Shown here: piece after piece, positions 1 to 5,816 of the stretch
How the letters are laid out: every line of letters starts with the position of its first letter
How positions within the stretch are numbered: position 1 is the stretch's first letter
Source: Candidatus Gastranaerophilales bacterium
GTDB taxonomy: Bacteria; Cyanobacteriota; Vampirovibrionia; Gastranaerophilales; Gastranaerophilaceae
DNA: 8,096 nucleotides
Assembly: GCA_021202305.1 (NCBI GenBank)
Contig: JAJQDG010000019.1
Coordinates: 1 to 8,096, forward strand
Reading direction: 5' to 3'
Notes under the pieces: generated by a model
Database searches by the model: none
What the model was told of the DNA's origin: nothing
What the model saw: only the letters and a program-made list of their open reading frames with translations
Position numbers and translations under genes: made by a program

Positions 1-590
1 ATTCTATCTATAAGCCCGTATTCAAGCGCTTGTTTTGCGGTCATGAAATTGTCGCGTTCCGTATCTTCTTTAATTTTTTCTATGGGTTGACCTGTATGCT
101 CCGACAAAAGGGTGGATAGCATGGTTTTCATTCTTAAAATTTCTTTCGCTTCAATTTCAATATCTGTAGCCTGCCCTTTTGCACCACCTAAGGGCTGGTG
201 AATCATAATTCTGGAATTTGGCAGTGCAAGGCGCTTGCCTTTTGTGCCTGCCGAAAGCAAAAATGCACCCATTGAAGCGGCATCGCCAAGGCAAATTGTT
301 GAAACATCGGCTTTAATGAGTTTCATGGTGTCGTAAATTGCCATTCCTGCCGTAATTACACCGCCAGGTGAATTTATATAAAGCATTATATCTTTTTCGG
401 GATTTTCCGAATCCAAAAGTAAAAGCTGCGCCACAATTGAATTTGCCACATCATCATCAATTTCTGAACCCAAAAATACAATTCTTTCTCTTAATAATCT
501 TGAAAAAATATCAAAAGCTCTTTCGCCGCGCGAGGAATCTTCAATTACCGTTGGTACATAGTCTAAAATTTTGTATTCGTTCATGGGCAT
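1..590 (-). CDS. clpP: ATP-dependent Clp protease proteolytic subunit (3' end cut by window edge)
   Basis: ClpP is the serine peptidase of the cytosolic Clp complex. Two heptameric rings degrade unfolded or tagged proteins delivered by ClpX, ClpA or ClpC. The translation shows 196 residues with family motifs throughout: YINSPGG near 71-77, the nucleophile Ser106 in GDAASMGAF, His131 in MIHQPLGG, and Asp180 in TERDNFM, aligned to the E. coli triad S97/H122/D171. The last visible residues, EYGLIDR, lie just before the usual C-terminus, so only a few residues are missing. Two in-frame ATGs are possible, at 590 (MPMNEYK) and 584 (MNEYK). AAAAGGA sits 4 bases before the first and about 10 before the second, so the start is uncertain by two residues. 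The residue after LG in the nucleophile motif is Asp, where E. coli has Gln; this is a small oddity. The gene is divergent from the FAD dehydrogenase. Whether clpX follows lies outside the window. Confidence 0.97.
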   Translation of the reverse strand, partial: MPMNEYKILDYVPTVIEDSSRGERAFDIFSRLLRERIVFLGSEIDDDVANSIVAQLLLLDSENPEKDIMLYINSPGGVITAGMAIYDTMKLIKADVSTICLGDAASMGAFLLSAGTKGKRLALPNSRIMIHQPLGGAKGQATDIEIEAKEILRMKTMLSTLLSEHTGQPIEKIKEDTERDNFMTAKQALEYGLIDR

Positions 591-606
591 TATTCCTTTT
601 TTGCTG

Positions 607-612
607 ATTATA
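607..612 (-). promoter_or_regulatory. Candidate -10 box for clpP
   Basis: The minus strand reads TATAAT here, a perfect sigma-70 -10 hexamer, 17 to 23 bases before the two possible clpP starts. No good -35 hexamer lies 16-18 bases upstream; that position holds A/T tracts around AAAGCTTT (630-637), which could act as UP-like DNA. The implied leader is very short, about 10-16 bases, and places the Shine-Dalgarno sequence near the 5' end of the transcript. This favours the inner ATG at 584, but only weakly. Confidence 0.4.
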
Positions 613-696
613 CAATAAAAATTAAAAAAAAGCTTTAAAATTTTTTTGTTTATATTAAAATTAATTGGTTTGGACGATAATTCAAAAGGGAAAAAG

Positions 697-2070
697 ATGT
701 ATAACGTTGCGATAGTTGGTGCAGGTCCTGCGGGGATTTTTACGGCTTTAGAAATTATAAGGCTAAAACCTGATTGGAAAATTATTTTAATTGAAAAAGG
801 CGCGAAAATTGAAAAAAGAGTATGTCTTTTAAGAAACGGAAAAAAAACCTGCCCTTCTTGCAAAATTTGCGGACTTCTGTGCGGCTGGGGCGGCGCCGGA
901 GCTTTTTCCGACGGCAAATTAACTCTTACTCCTGATGTGGGGGGGCATCTTGTTGATTATATGAGTTTTCAGGATGTTGAAAACCTTATTCATTATTGCG
1001 ATGATATTTATCTTGAACACGGTGCAACGGAAGTTGTATGGGGAAAAAACAGAGAAGAATTTGCTGATATTGAACGCGCGGCTACGCTTGCTGAATTAAA
1101 ACTTGTGCATTCTCCCGTAAGACATTTGGGTACCGAACGTTCATTGCACGTATTAAAACATATGCAGGATTTTTTGCAGGATAAAATAAAAATTGTAAAT
1201 AATAAAACAGTTGATAAATTAAATATTAAAGAAGGCACAATTAATGGCGTTACTTTAAATGACGGGGAAATAATAAATGCTGATTACGTTGTCGTTGCCC
1301 CCGGCAGAGAAGGTGCGGATTGGCTTTCTAAAGAGTTAATTAAAAACGGTGTTGCCCTTGTTAATAATGCGGTGGATGTCGGGGTGCGCGTTGAACTGCC
1401 GGCACCTGTTATGGAGCCTATTACTTCAAGATTGTATGAATCTAAATTAATTTATTATTCTCCTACTTTTGGGGATGAAGTCCGCACGTTTTGCATGAAT
1501 CCGAACGGCGAAGTGGTTTCTGAAAATTATAACGGCATTCAAACGGTAAACGGACACAGTTACGCCGATAAAAAGACTCAAAATACAAATTTTGCGCTTC
1601 TTGTTTCTAAAAAATTTACAGAACCCTTTAAAGAGCCGATTACTTACGGCCAGCATGTTGCAAGCCTTGCAAATATGTTATCGGGCGGTATATTGGTTCA
1701 GCGTTTTGGCGATCTTTTAGACGGAAAACGTTCAACTGAAGAAAGAATTAAAGAAAGCATAATAAAACCCACCCTTGAATGCGCAACCCCCGGCGATTTA
1801 AGTCTTGTGCTTCCGTACAGGCAGCTTTTGAGTATAATTGAAATGCTCTACGCCCTTGATAAAATTGCCCCGGGCGTTGCATCAAGATATACGCTTTTAT
1901 ATGGAGTGGAAGTCAAATTTTATTCTGCACGTCCAAAACTTTCTAATGAGCTTGAATCTAAAGAAATTAAAAACCTTTTTGCAATCGGGGACGGCGCAGG
2001 TGTTACGCGCGGGCTTATGCAGGCTTCGGCTTCGGGTGTTCACTGTGCAAGGGTAATTGCTTCAAGATAA
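697..2070 (+). CDS. FAD-dependent dehydrogenase, COG2509 type (NAD(P)/FAD-dependent oxidoreductase)
   Basis: This is a cytosolic flavoprotein of 457 residues; the substrate and partner of the family are not known. It begins with a Rossmann dinucleotide fold: [10 protein letters not shown] at residues 4-13 and the acidic residue Glu33 ending the second strand. A cysteine cluster follows (C43, then C52-x2-C55-x2-C58-x3-C62), running into [12 protein letters not shown] at 63-74, the signature by which I place it in COG2509. A second FAD-contacting motif, [11 protein letters not shown], lies near 428-438, with Asp432. I chose the ATG at 697 because AAAAGGG (684-690) lies 6 bases upstream and the Rossmann strand then starts at once. 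The in-frame ATG at 646 would add 17 residues with no ribosome binding site or similarity. The gene is transcribed away from clpP. It is followed by a poorly coding stretch, with no clear terminator. The cysteines could bind a metal or Fe-S cluster or be redox active; that is inference. Confidence 0.93.
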   Translation: MYNVAIVGAGPAGIFTALEIIRLKPDWKIILIEKGAKIEKRVCLLRNGKKTCPSCKICGLLCGWGGAGAFSDGKLTLTPDVGGHLVDYMSFQDVENLIHYCDDIYLEHGATEVVWGKNREEFADIERAATLAELKLVHSPVRHLGTERSLHVLKHMQDFLQDKIKIVNNKTVDKLNIKEGTINGVTLNDGEIINADYVVVAPGREGADWLSKELIKNGVALVNNAVDVGVRVELPAPVMEPITSRLYESKLIYYSPTFGDEVRTFCMNPNGEVVSENYNGIQTVNGHSYADKKTQNTNFALLVSKKFTEPFKEPITYGQHVASLANMLSGGILVQRFGDLLDGKRSTEERIKESIIKPTLECATPGDLSLVLPYRQLLSIIEMLYALDKIAPGVASRYTLLYGVEVKFYSARPKLSNELESKEIKNLFAIGDGAGVTRGLMQASASGVHCARVIASR

Positions 2071-2234
2071 TTTCCTATGCCGCCTGCCGGAACGTAATTT
2101 TTAACAGGCTCAATTACGACTGCATTGCCGTACGCTATAACTTCTGATGTTCTGCTTGAATTATAAAAATATCTGTAAAAAATCAAACTGCATAAAATTG
2201 ATTTATTCGGTTTTGTCATTAACGTTTTAATCAT
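2040..2234 (-). CDS. Doubtful short ORF, hypothetical protein (64 aa)
   Basis: I do not recognise this protein. Its ATG overlaps the stop codon of the zinc-ribbon reading frame just upstream (AATGATTAA), the way translationally coupled genes often do. Its last 31 bases run antisense into the 3' end of the COG2509 gene. The second half (residues about 29-60, rich in Val, Ala, Gly and Glu) has a protein-like composition and the codon style of the neighbours. The first half is rich in Phe, Tyr and Cys and looks less convincing. It has no signal peptide or clear domain. It could be a remnant of a longer broken gene, a real small protein, or chance. Confidence 0.25.
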   Translation of the reverse strand: MIKTLMTKPNKSILCSLIFYRYFYNSSRTSEVIAYGNAVVIEPVKNYVPAGGIGNYLEAITLAQ

Positions 2235-2508
2235 TAGTTTCTTCTAAATCGGCTCCGCAAACTTTGCAGGTTTTGGAGGTCATATTTTCCGAATAAAAAG
2301 ATTTGCCGCATGTAATATATTCCGGATACTATTGATTTAATAAATCCTATAATTCCTATAATCAGAATTAAGACAATAAAAGAAACACAGATTGTGAATA
2401 ATTCCATTTCAATGTTTCCTCTGCATTTTTAAATTTTTCCGATGTATTAGAGGGAATTCCGCCGCATCTTTTATTGCAAAAAAATCAGCCGTTATCACAA
2501 ATATAGTT
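2071..2508. other. 438-base stretch without a confident intact gene
   Basis: This gap lies between the end of the COG2509 gene and the 3' end of the tRNA. The plus strand holds no credible ORF. The minus strand holds the frame-disrupted zinc-ribbon gene (2227-2407) and the doubtful 64-residue ORF. From 2410 to 2508 I see only the Shine-Dalgarno-like AGAGGA before the ATG at 2407 and a T-run in the tRNA 3' flank (minus-strand GCTGATTTTTTTGC near 2479-2490) with no stable stem. No hairpin with a T-tract marks the end of either converging transcript. Confidence 0.6.
2227..2407 (-). pseudogene. Small membrane protein with C-terminal zinc ribbon, reading frame disrupted
   Basis: From the ATG at 2407, with AGAGGA 9 bases upstream, the first frame gives about 30 residues that form one strongly hydrophobic helix (MELFTIC..., rich in Ile, Leu and Val). 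That frame then degenerates and stops at 2234. The frame reached by skipping one base near 2313 reads TCGKSF, then, ten residues further on, CKVCGADLEETND, and stops at 2227. That second half looks like a zinc ribbon, with CGK and CxxCG knuckles, but has no start codon of its own at a sensible place. The simplest reading is one gene for a membrane-anchored zinc-ribbon protein broken by a small indel. A sequencing or assembly error, or less likely a programmed frameshift, would look the same. The first knuckle has only one visible Cys, so bases may also be missing there. It lies about 100 bases downstream of the tRNA on the same strand. Confidence 0.4.
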
Positions 2509-2581
2509 TGGGCGATACAGGGCTTGAACCTGTGACCCCTTGAATGTCGTTCAAGTGCTCTACCAACTGAGCTAATCGCCC
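2509..2581 (-). tRNA. tRNA-Val (anticodon GAC)
   Basis: The minus strand folds into a full cloverleaf of 73 bases. The acceptor stem is GGGCGAT/ATCGCCC, the D arm GCTC-AGTTGGTA-GAGC, the anticodon stem CTTGA/TCAAG, the variable loop GGGTC, and the T arm ACAGG-TTCAAGC-CCTGT, with discriminator A73. The seven-base anticodon loop is ACGACAT, which puts GAC (Val) at positions 34-36 (2546-2548). Position 33 (2549) is C, where almost all tRNAs have U, and position 32 is A. The 3' CCA is not encoded (the next bases are AAC), so it must be added by the CCA enzyme. The gene starts only 25 bases after the rimO stop codon on the same strand and has no evident promoter of its own, so it may be processed from a rimO read-through transcript. 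Confidence 0.92.
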
Positions 2582-2606
2582 GCAAGGCAAATTTTAACAT
2601 GAAAAA

Positions 2607-3911
2607 CTAAATTTTGCCATATAAATCATAATCACTGTAAGAAGTAACCTTTACATTCCAAATATCCCCCGGAGTTAAAAGTTTTTTTGTTTCAATATAA
2701 ATTAAACCGTCAACATCCGGCGCATCTTTATACGTCCTTGCAATTGCAAGCCCGTCTGATTGAATTGTTTCAATAATGGACGGAATTTTTTTTCCGACAA
2801 GCAGAGAATTTATTTCATTTGAAATTTTGCGCTGAAGTTTTAAAATTTCATCCTTGCGTTTTGCTTTTACCCTTTTTTGCACCTTAGGTTTCAATGTTGA
2901 AGCATATGTACCTTTTTCATTTGAAAATTCAAAAACACCGAGCCTGTCAAAACGCGCTTTTTCAACAAAATTAAGCATATCAAGAAAATGTTTTTCTTCT
3001 TCAGAGGGATAACCTGTTATTAAAGTTGTTCTGATTGCAACATTTTCAATTTCGTCGCGCAGTTTATTTATTAAATCTAATCCGCAAATAACCGGACGGC
3101 GCATTGCCCTTAAAATGTCAGGGTGGGAATGCTGCAAGGGAATATCTACATATTTTACAAGCTTATCTATTTTTTTATATGCCTGAATCAACCCTTTTGT
3201 AAAATTGGTGGGATACGTATATAAAACGCGAATCCAATTAAGATTTTCAATTTTATTAAGCTCAAAAAGAAGTTTATCAAGCGCGGGTTTGCCGTATAAA
3301 TCTATGCCGTAATTTGATGTATCCTGCGCAATTAGAATAATTTCACTCACACCCTTTTGAACAAGTGTTCGTGCTTCTTTCATAATATCTTCAATTGTGC
3401 GCGAAGTATATCTGCCGCGCAATTTTGGAATAATACAATATCCGCAGGAATAATTACAGCCTTCCGCTATTTTAATATAGGAACTGGCTCCTATTGTAAT
3501 TTGCGCCCTTTCAATTTTGTTTGGATATTTGCAAACGGGATTTTCGGTAACATAATAAAATTCTTCTCCGCGTTTTATAAGCCCTGCAATTTTATCAATA
3601 TCACTTGTGCCTATAAAACCGTAGGCTTCAGGAATTATTTTTTTTAAATGTTTTTTGTATTTTTGAGGTAAACATCCCGCTATTATTACTTTTTTGCCGC
3701 TTTCTATCATGTCAAAAACAGATTTAACGCTTTCTTCTTCCGCGTCAAAAATAAAAGAACAGGTGTTAACAATTACATAATCAACATCGGGCGCATAAGC
3801 ATCCAGAGTAATTTCAAAGCCTTCTTCCATAAGTTTGCCTGAAATCAGTTCGGTGTCTATTAAATTTTTTGCGCACCCGTGGTGAACAATGCCAATTTTC
3901 GTCATATACAT
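2607..3911 (-). CDS. rimO: Ribosomal protein S12 methylthiotransferase RimO
   Basis: RimO is a cytosolic radical-SAM enzyme that adds a methylthio group to the conserved Asp of ribosomal protein S12 (Asp88 in E. coli numbering), using two 4Fe-4S clusters. The 434 residues match the usual length and domain order. The N-terminal UPF0004 domain carries C13, C51 and C80 for the auxiliary cluster. The radical-SAM core has C152-x3-C156-x2-C159 (CNYSCGYC). A TRAM domain begins at about 370. RimO rather than MiaB is indicated by AQDTSNYG at 195-202 and DAPDVDG at 397-403 in the TRAM region. The start is either the ATG at 3911 or the one at 3905; neither has a Shine-Dalgarno sequence, and six A bases directly precede the first. 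Divergent from the small membrane protein gene, it sits next to an 11-bp inverted repeat. The tRNA-Val gene follows 25 bases behind its stop. Confidence 0.97.
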   Translation of the reverse strand: MYMTKIGIVHHGCAKNLIDTELISGKLMEEGFEITLDAYAPDVDYVIVNTCSFIFDAEEESVKSVFDMIESGKKVIIAGCLPQKYKKHLKKIIPEAYGFIGTSDIDKIAGLIKRGEEFYYVTENPVCKYPNKIERAQITIGASSYIKIAEGCNYSCGYCIIPKLRGRYTSRTIEDIMKEARTLVQKGVSEIILIAQDTSNYGIDLYGKPALDKLLFELNKIENLNWIRVLYTYPTNFTKGLIQAYKKIDKLVKYVDIPLQHSHPDILRAMRRPVICGLDLINKLRDEIENVAIRTTLITGYPSEEEKHFLDMLNFVEKARFDRLGVFEFSNEKGTYASTLKPKVQKRVKAKRKDEILKLQRKISNEINSLLVGKKIPSIIETIQSDGLAIARTYKDAPDVDGLIYIETKKLLTPGDIWNVKVTSYSDYDLYGKI

Positions 3912-3916
3912 TTTTT

Positions 3917-3955
3917 AACATAAAAATCCCCGTACAGGCAATTTATTTTTATGTT
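3917..3955. repeat. 11-bp perfect inverted repeat between divergent genes
   Basis: AACATAAAAAT (3917-3927) is repeated as its exact reverse complement ATTTTTATGTT (3945-3955), separated by 17 bases that include CCCCGTACAGG. It lies 6 bases before the rimO ATG and about 40 bases before the start of the small membrane protein gene. It could be an operator, a hairpin in the rimO leader, or a chance match in A/T-rich DNA. There is no T-tract directly after either arm, so it is not a good terminator. Confidence 0.55.
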
Positions 3956-3996
3956 TTGTTTTATTTAAGGCGGTGAAGTTATAGTTAAAGGTCAGA

Positions 3997-4314
3997 ATGT
4001 TAAACACAAATCAAATTTCTAATACTCCTCAGGCGGTTTTGCCCGATGATTCAGACAGAGCATCTTCTTTAACGGGATATAACATTAATAATTATGTTTT
4101 TGGCGATAAACAACCGGTAAAAAATCCGCTTCCTCAAAATTCAAATGAACAGGCTCCGGAAAAACCCAAGAGCAAAATTTATACAAGCGGGCTGCTGGGG
4201 CTTATTTCCCTTGCGGGTTTGGGGGCGCTAAGCGCATTTTCTTTAAAAAAATGCGGCAAACTTGAATCGTTAAGCCCAAAAGAATTGTTTAAAAAAATTA
4301 ATATAAACGCTTGA
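3997..4314 (+). CDS. Hypothetical small single-span membrane protein (105 aa)
   Basis: I do not recognise a named family. Residues 1-60 are polar and rich in Asn, Pro, Ser and Gln, probably disordered, with a Lys/Pro-rich end (APEKPKSK) just before the membrane. Residues 61-82 form one hydrophobic Gly/Leu/Ala-rich helix, followed by a basic tail (LKKCGK...LFKK) with a single Cys86. There is no cleavable signal peptide at the N-terminus. By the positive-inside rule the basic tail suggests a cytoplasmic C-terminus, but Lys residues also precede the helix, so topology is open. The start is supported by AAAGG (3987-3991) 5 bases before the ATG. A weak TATAGT (3980-3985) lies upstream, but its implied start site would remove the Shine-Dalgarno sequence, so I do not call it a promoter. 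The secreted-protein gene follows 35 bases later on the same strand. Confidence 0.75.
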   Translation: MLNTNQISNTPQAVLPDDSDRASSLTGYNINNYVFGDKQPVKNPLPQNSNEQAPEKPKSKIYTSGLLGLISLAGLGALSAFSLKKCGKLESLSPKELFKKININA

Positions 4315-4336
4315 TTGCATTTGAGTAAAAAAACAT

Positions 4337-4342
4337 TATATT
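4337..4342 (+). promoter_or_regulatory. Candidate -10 box directly before the secreted-protein gene
   Basis: TATATT (5 of 6 to the sigma-70 -10 consensus) ends 7 bases before the ATG at 4350. The best -35 at 16 bases is TTGCAT (4315-4320), which is poor. If it is used, transcription would begin at or within a base or two of the ATG, giving a leaderless mRNA. This fits the lack of any Shine-Dalgarno sequence here. Confidence 0.3.
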
Positions 4343-4349
4343 CATTTAT

Positions 4350-4961
4350 ATGAAAGTATTTTTTGCCATTGCCTTTTTTATGCTGTTTTCATTATCAAGC
4401 TATGCTGCCATAGATGATAATGTTGACTATGATTTTATAAATAACGCTTTTACCGACCCGAACCCGACTACAAATGCACAGTTTGAACAGGTTATGCAGC
4501 AGTATGAAAATCCGCGCGAAGGGTTTTTTACAAAAATTTTTAAATTTTTTGATAAAGACAAGGTAAAATATGATAATGCGCTTAAAACCCAGTTTGAAAA
4601 CCCGAATAATCAGCCGAACAGAATAAAAGATGTACCTGAAGAATTGCCCACCATTCTTGTTTCTTCGGATTCAATTGATTCTACCGGAAAAGTAATCAAA
4701 ACGGGTTATTACCAGCTCGGGTATTCAAAAGAAGGAGAAAAATATATTCTTAAACTTTCTCAGGGCGCACAAAAACAAATTGCTACTCTTTATGCAAGGT
4801 CAATAGATGAAGATGAAAAAGCCCCTGCAATTGTGTACGGTCGTTCTGAAACAATGAACAACGGGTATATTAAAGTCATATATGCAAATTTGGATTTAAC
4901 TCTTTTAGGGTTTCTTAAAATTGTGCCTGATGAAAAAACGGAATTTACACCCGTTTATTGA
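4350..4961 (+). CDS. Secreted protein of unknown function (203 aa, signal peptide)
   Basis: I do not recognise the family. Residues 1-19 form a classic Sec signal peptide: Lys2, a hydrophobic core of Phe, Ala and Leu, and SYA before the likely cut between A19 and A20. There is no lipobox Cys. The mature protein of about 184 residues starts with a polar, Asn/Gln/Asp-rich part. It then has a short amphipathic stretch, GFFTKIFKFFDKDK (about 58-71), and a C-terminal half of alternating residues that suggests beta structure. The mature protein has no Cys and no further membrane span, so it probably ends up in the periplasm or outside the cell. The signal peptide fixes the start at 4350 even though no Shine-Dalgarno sequence precedes it. 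The promoter of the glycosyltransferase gene overlaps its stop codon. Position suggests, but does not show, a role in the envelope alongside the two flanking genes. Confidence 0.85.
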   Translation: MKVFFAIAFFMLFSLSSYAAIDDNVDYDFINNAFTDPNPTTNAQFEQVMQQYENPREGFFTKIFKFFDKDKVKYDNALKTQFENPNNQPNRIKDVPEELPTILVSSDSIDSTGKVIKTGYYQLGYSKEGEKYILKLSQGAQKQIATLYARSIDEDEKAPAIVYGRSETMNNGYIKVIYANLDLTLLGFLKIVPDEKTEFTPVY

Positions 4962-4986
4962 TATCATCTAAAATTTTTGGTATGAT
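4958..4986 (+). promoter_or_regulatory. Sigma-70-type promoter for the glycosyltransferase gene
   Basis: TTGATA (4958-4963; 5 of 6 to TTGACA) and TATGAT (4981-4986; 5 of 6 to TATAAT) are separated by exactly 17 bases. TGG directly before the -10 gives an extended -10 element. The -35 box overlaps the TGA stop of the secreted-protein gene (4959-4961). Transcription should start near 4993, just before the Shine-Dalgarno GGAGAGAG (4998-5005). A weak hairpin, ATCAT (4963-4967) with ATGAT (4982-4986) followed by five T bases, occupies the same place and could also reduce read-through from upstream. Confidence 0.6.
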
Positions 4987-5009
4987 TTTTCTATCATGGA
5001 GAGAGAAAA

Positions 5010-5801
5010 ATGATTAACGGTAAAAAGGTTGTCGTTGTTATGCCCGCTTACAATGCGGAAAAAACACTGGAGATAACCTATAAAGAAATTTATCGTGATT
5101 TCGTAGATAAAATTATTTTGGTGGATGATAATTCTTCCGACAATACAAAAGAAATATCAAAAAAACTTGATATTATAACTGTTGTTCATAAAAAAAACTT
5201 AGGTTACGGCGGAAATCAAAAGTCATGTTATCTTGCCGCCTTAAAGGAAAATGCCGATATTGTAATTATGGTTCATCCTGATTATCAATATACGCCGAAA
5301 CTTGTCCCTGCAATGGCTTCAATGATTGCATTCGGCGAATATGATGCGGTTATAGGTTCAAGAATGCTTACAAATTCCGCTCTAAAGGGCGGCATGCCGT
5401 TGTATAAATATATTTCTAACAGATGTCTCACTTTTTTCCAAAATATATTTATGGGGCAAAAACTGTCTGAATATCATACGGGGTTTCGCGCCTTTAGCAA
5501 GGAAATATTGCTAAATCTGCCCTTGAAAGAGTGCGATAATGATTTTATATTTGATAACGAAATGCTTGCACTTACCTTTTATTACGGTTATTCTATCGGG
5601 GAAATTTCTTGCCCGACAAAATATTTTCCCGATGCCAGTTCAATTAATTTAAAACGCTCAATTAAATACGGTTTCGGGGTTTTAGGCGTCAGCATACTTT
5701 ATTTTCTTGCGCGCATGTCAATTTATAAATCGAAAATTTTTAATAAAAACGCCGCCCGTCTTAATTTAAACGATGAAATAGAATATTATCACCATACATA
5801 A
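5010..5801 (+). CDS. Glycosyltransferase family 2, dolichol-phosphate-mannose-synthase-like
   Basis: GT2 enzymes of this subgroup move a sugar from a nucleotide-sugar donor to an acceptor, often a polyprenyl-phosphate or envelope glycan, at the inner face of the membrane. The 263 residues show a GT-A fold: VVVMPAYN at 7-14, the nucleotide-binding VDDNSSDNT at 38-46, and MVHPDYQYTP at 87-96 in the place of the metal-binding DxD motif, with Asp91 as the likely ligand. TGFRAFSKE at 157-165 and the acidic FDNEML at 181-186 follow. Residues about 220-236 are hydrophobic and may touch the membrane, but there are no clear multiple spans as in longer DPM1/GtrB relatives. The start has a strong Shine-Dalgarno, GGAGAGAG, with its GGAG core 8 bases upstream, and its own promoter. 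The gene is convergent with the cyclic-di-GMP gene, 15 bases apart. Donor and acceptor cannot be told from sequence. Confidence 0.92.
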   Translation: MINGKKVVVVMPAYNAEKTLEITYKEIYRDFVDKIILVDDNSSDNTKEISKKLDIITVVHKKNLGYGGNQKSCYLAALKENADIVIMVHPDYQYTPKLVPAMASMIAFGEYDAVIGSRMLTNSALKGGMPLYKYISNRCLTFFQNIFMGQKLSEYHTGFRAFSKEILLNLPLKECDNDFIFDNEMLALTFYYGYSIGEISCPTKYFPDASSINLKRSIKYGFGVLGVSILYFLARMSIYKSKIFNKNAARLNLNDEIEYYHHT

Positions 5802-5816
5802 GAGGATGCCTTAAAA

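Noticed and set aside
368..607. Open frame of 79 codons on the plus strand
   Set aside because: It is antisense to clpP, whose protein motifs are unmistakable, and its translation has no recognisable features.
617..645. A/T-only inverted repeat between clpP and the COG2509 gene
   Set aside because: AAAAATT and AATTTTT can pair, but such matches arise by chance in A/T tracts and nothing else marks the site.
646..696. Upstream in-frame ATG for the COG2509 gene
   Set aside because: It would add 17 residues before the Rossmann strand with no ribosome binding site, while the ATG at 697 has AAAAGGG at the right distance.
1008..1238. Open frame on the minus strand inside the COG2509 gene
   Set aside because: Antisense shadow of a well-supported gene, with Ser/Phe/Cys-rich translation and no ribosome binding site.
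1447..1656. Second open frame on the minus strand inside the COG2509 gene
   Set aside because: Antisense shadow of the same coding region, without protein-like features.
2479..2490. T-run after the tRNA as a Rho-independent terminator
   Set aside because: No stem with more than a few base pairs precedes the T-run on the minus strand.
2409..2600. 63-codon open frame across the tRNA
   Set aside because: The stretch beginning SSVGRALERHS is the translation of the tRNA itself, a common artefact of ORF callers.
3357..3647. 96-codon open frame on the plus strand
   Set aside because: It lies antisense to the radical-SAM region of rimO and shows only the Phe/Asn/Ile bias expected of an antisense frame.
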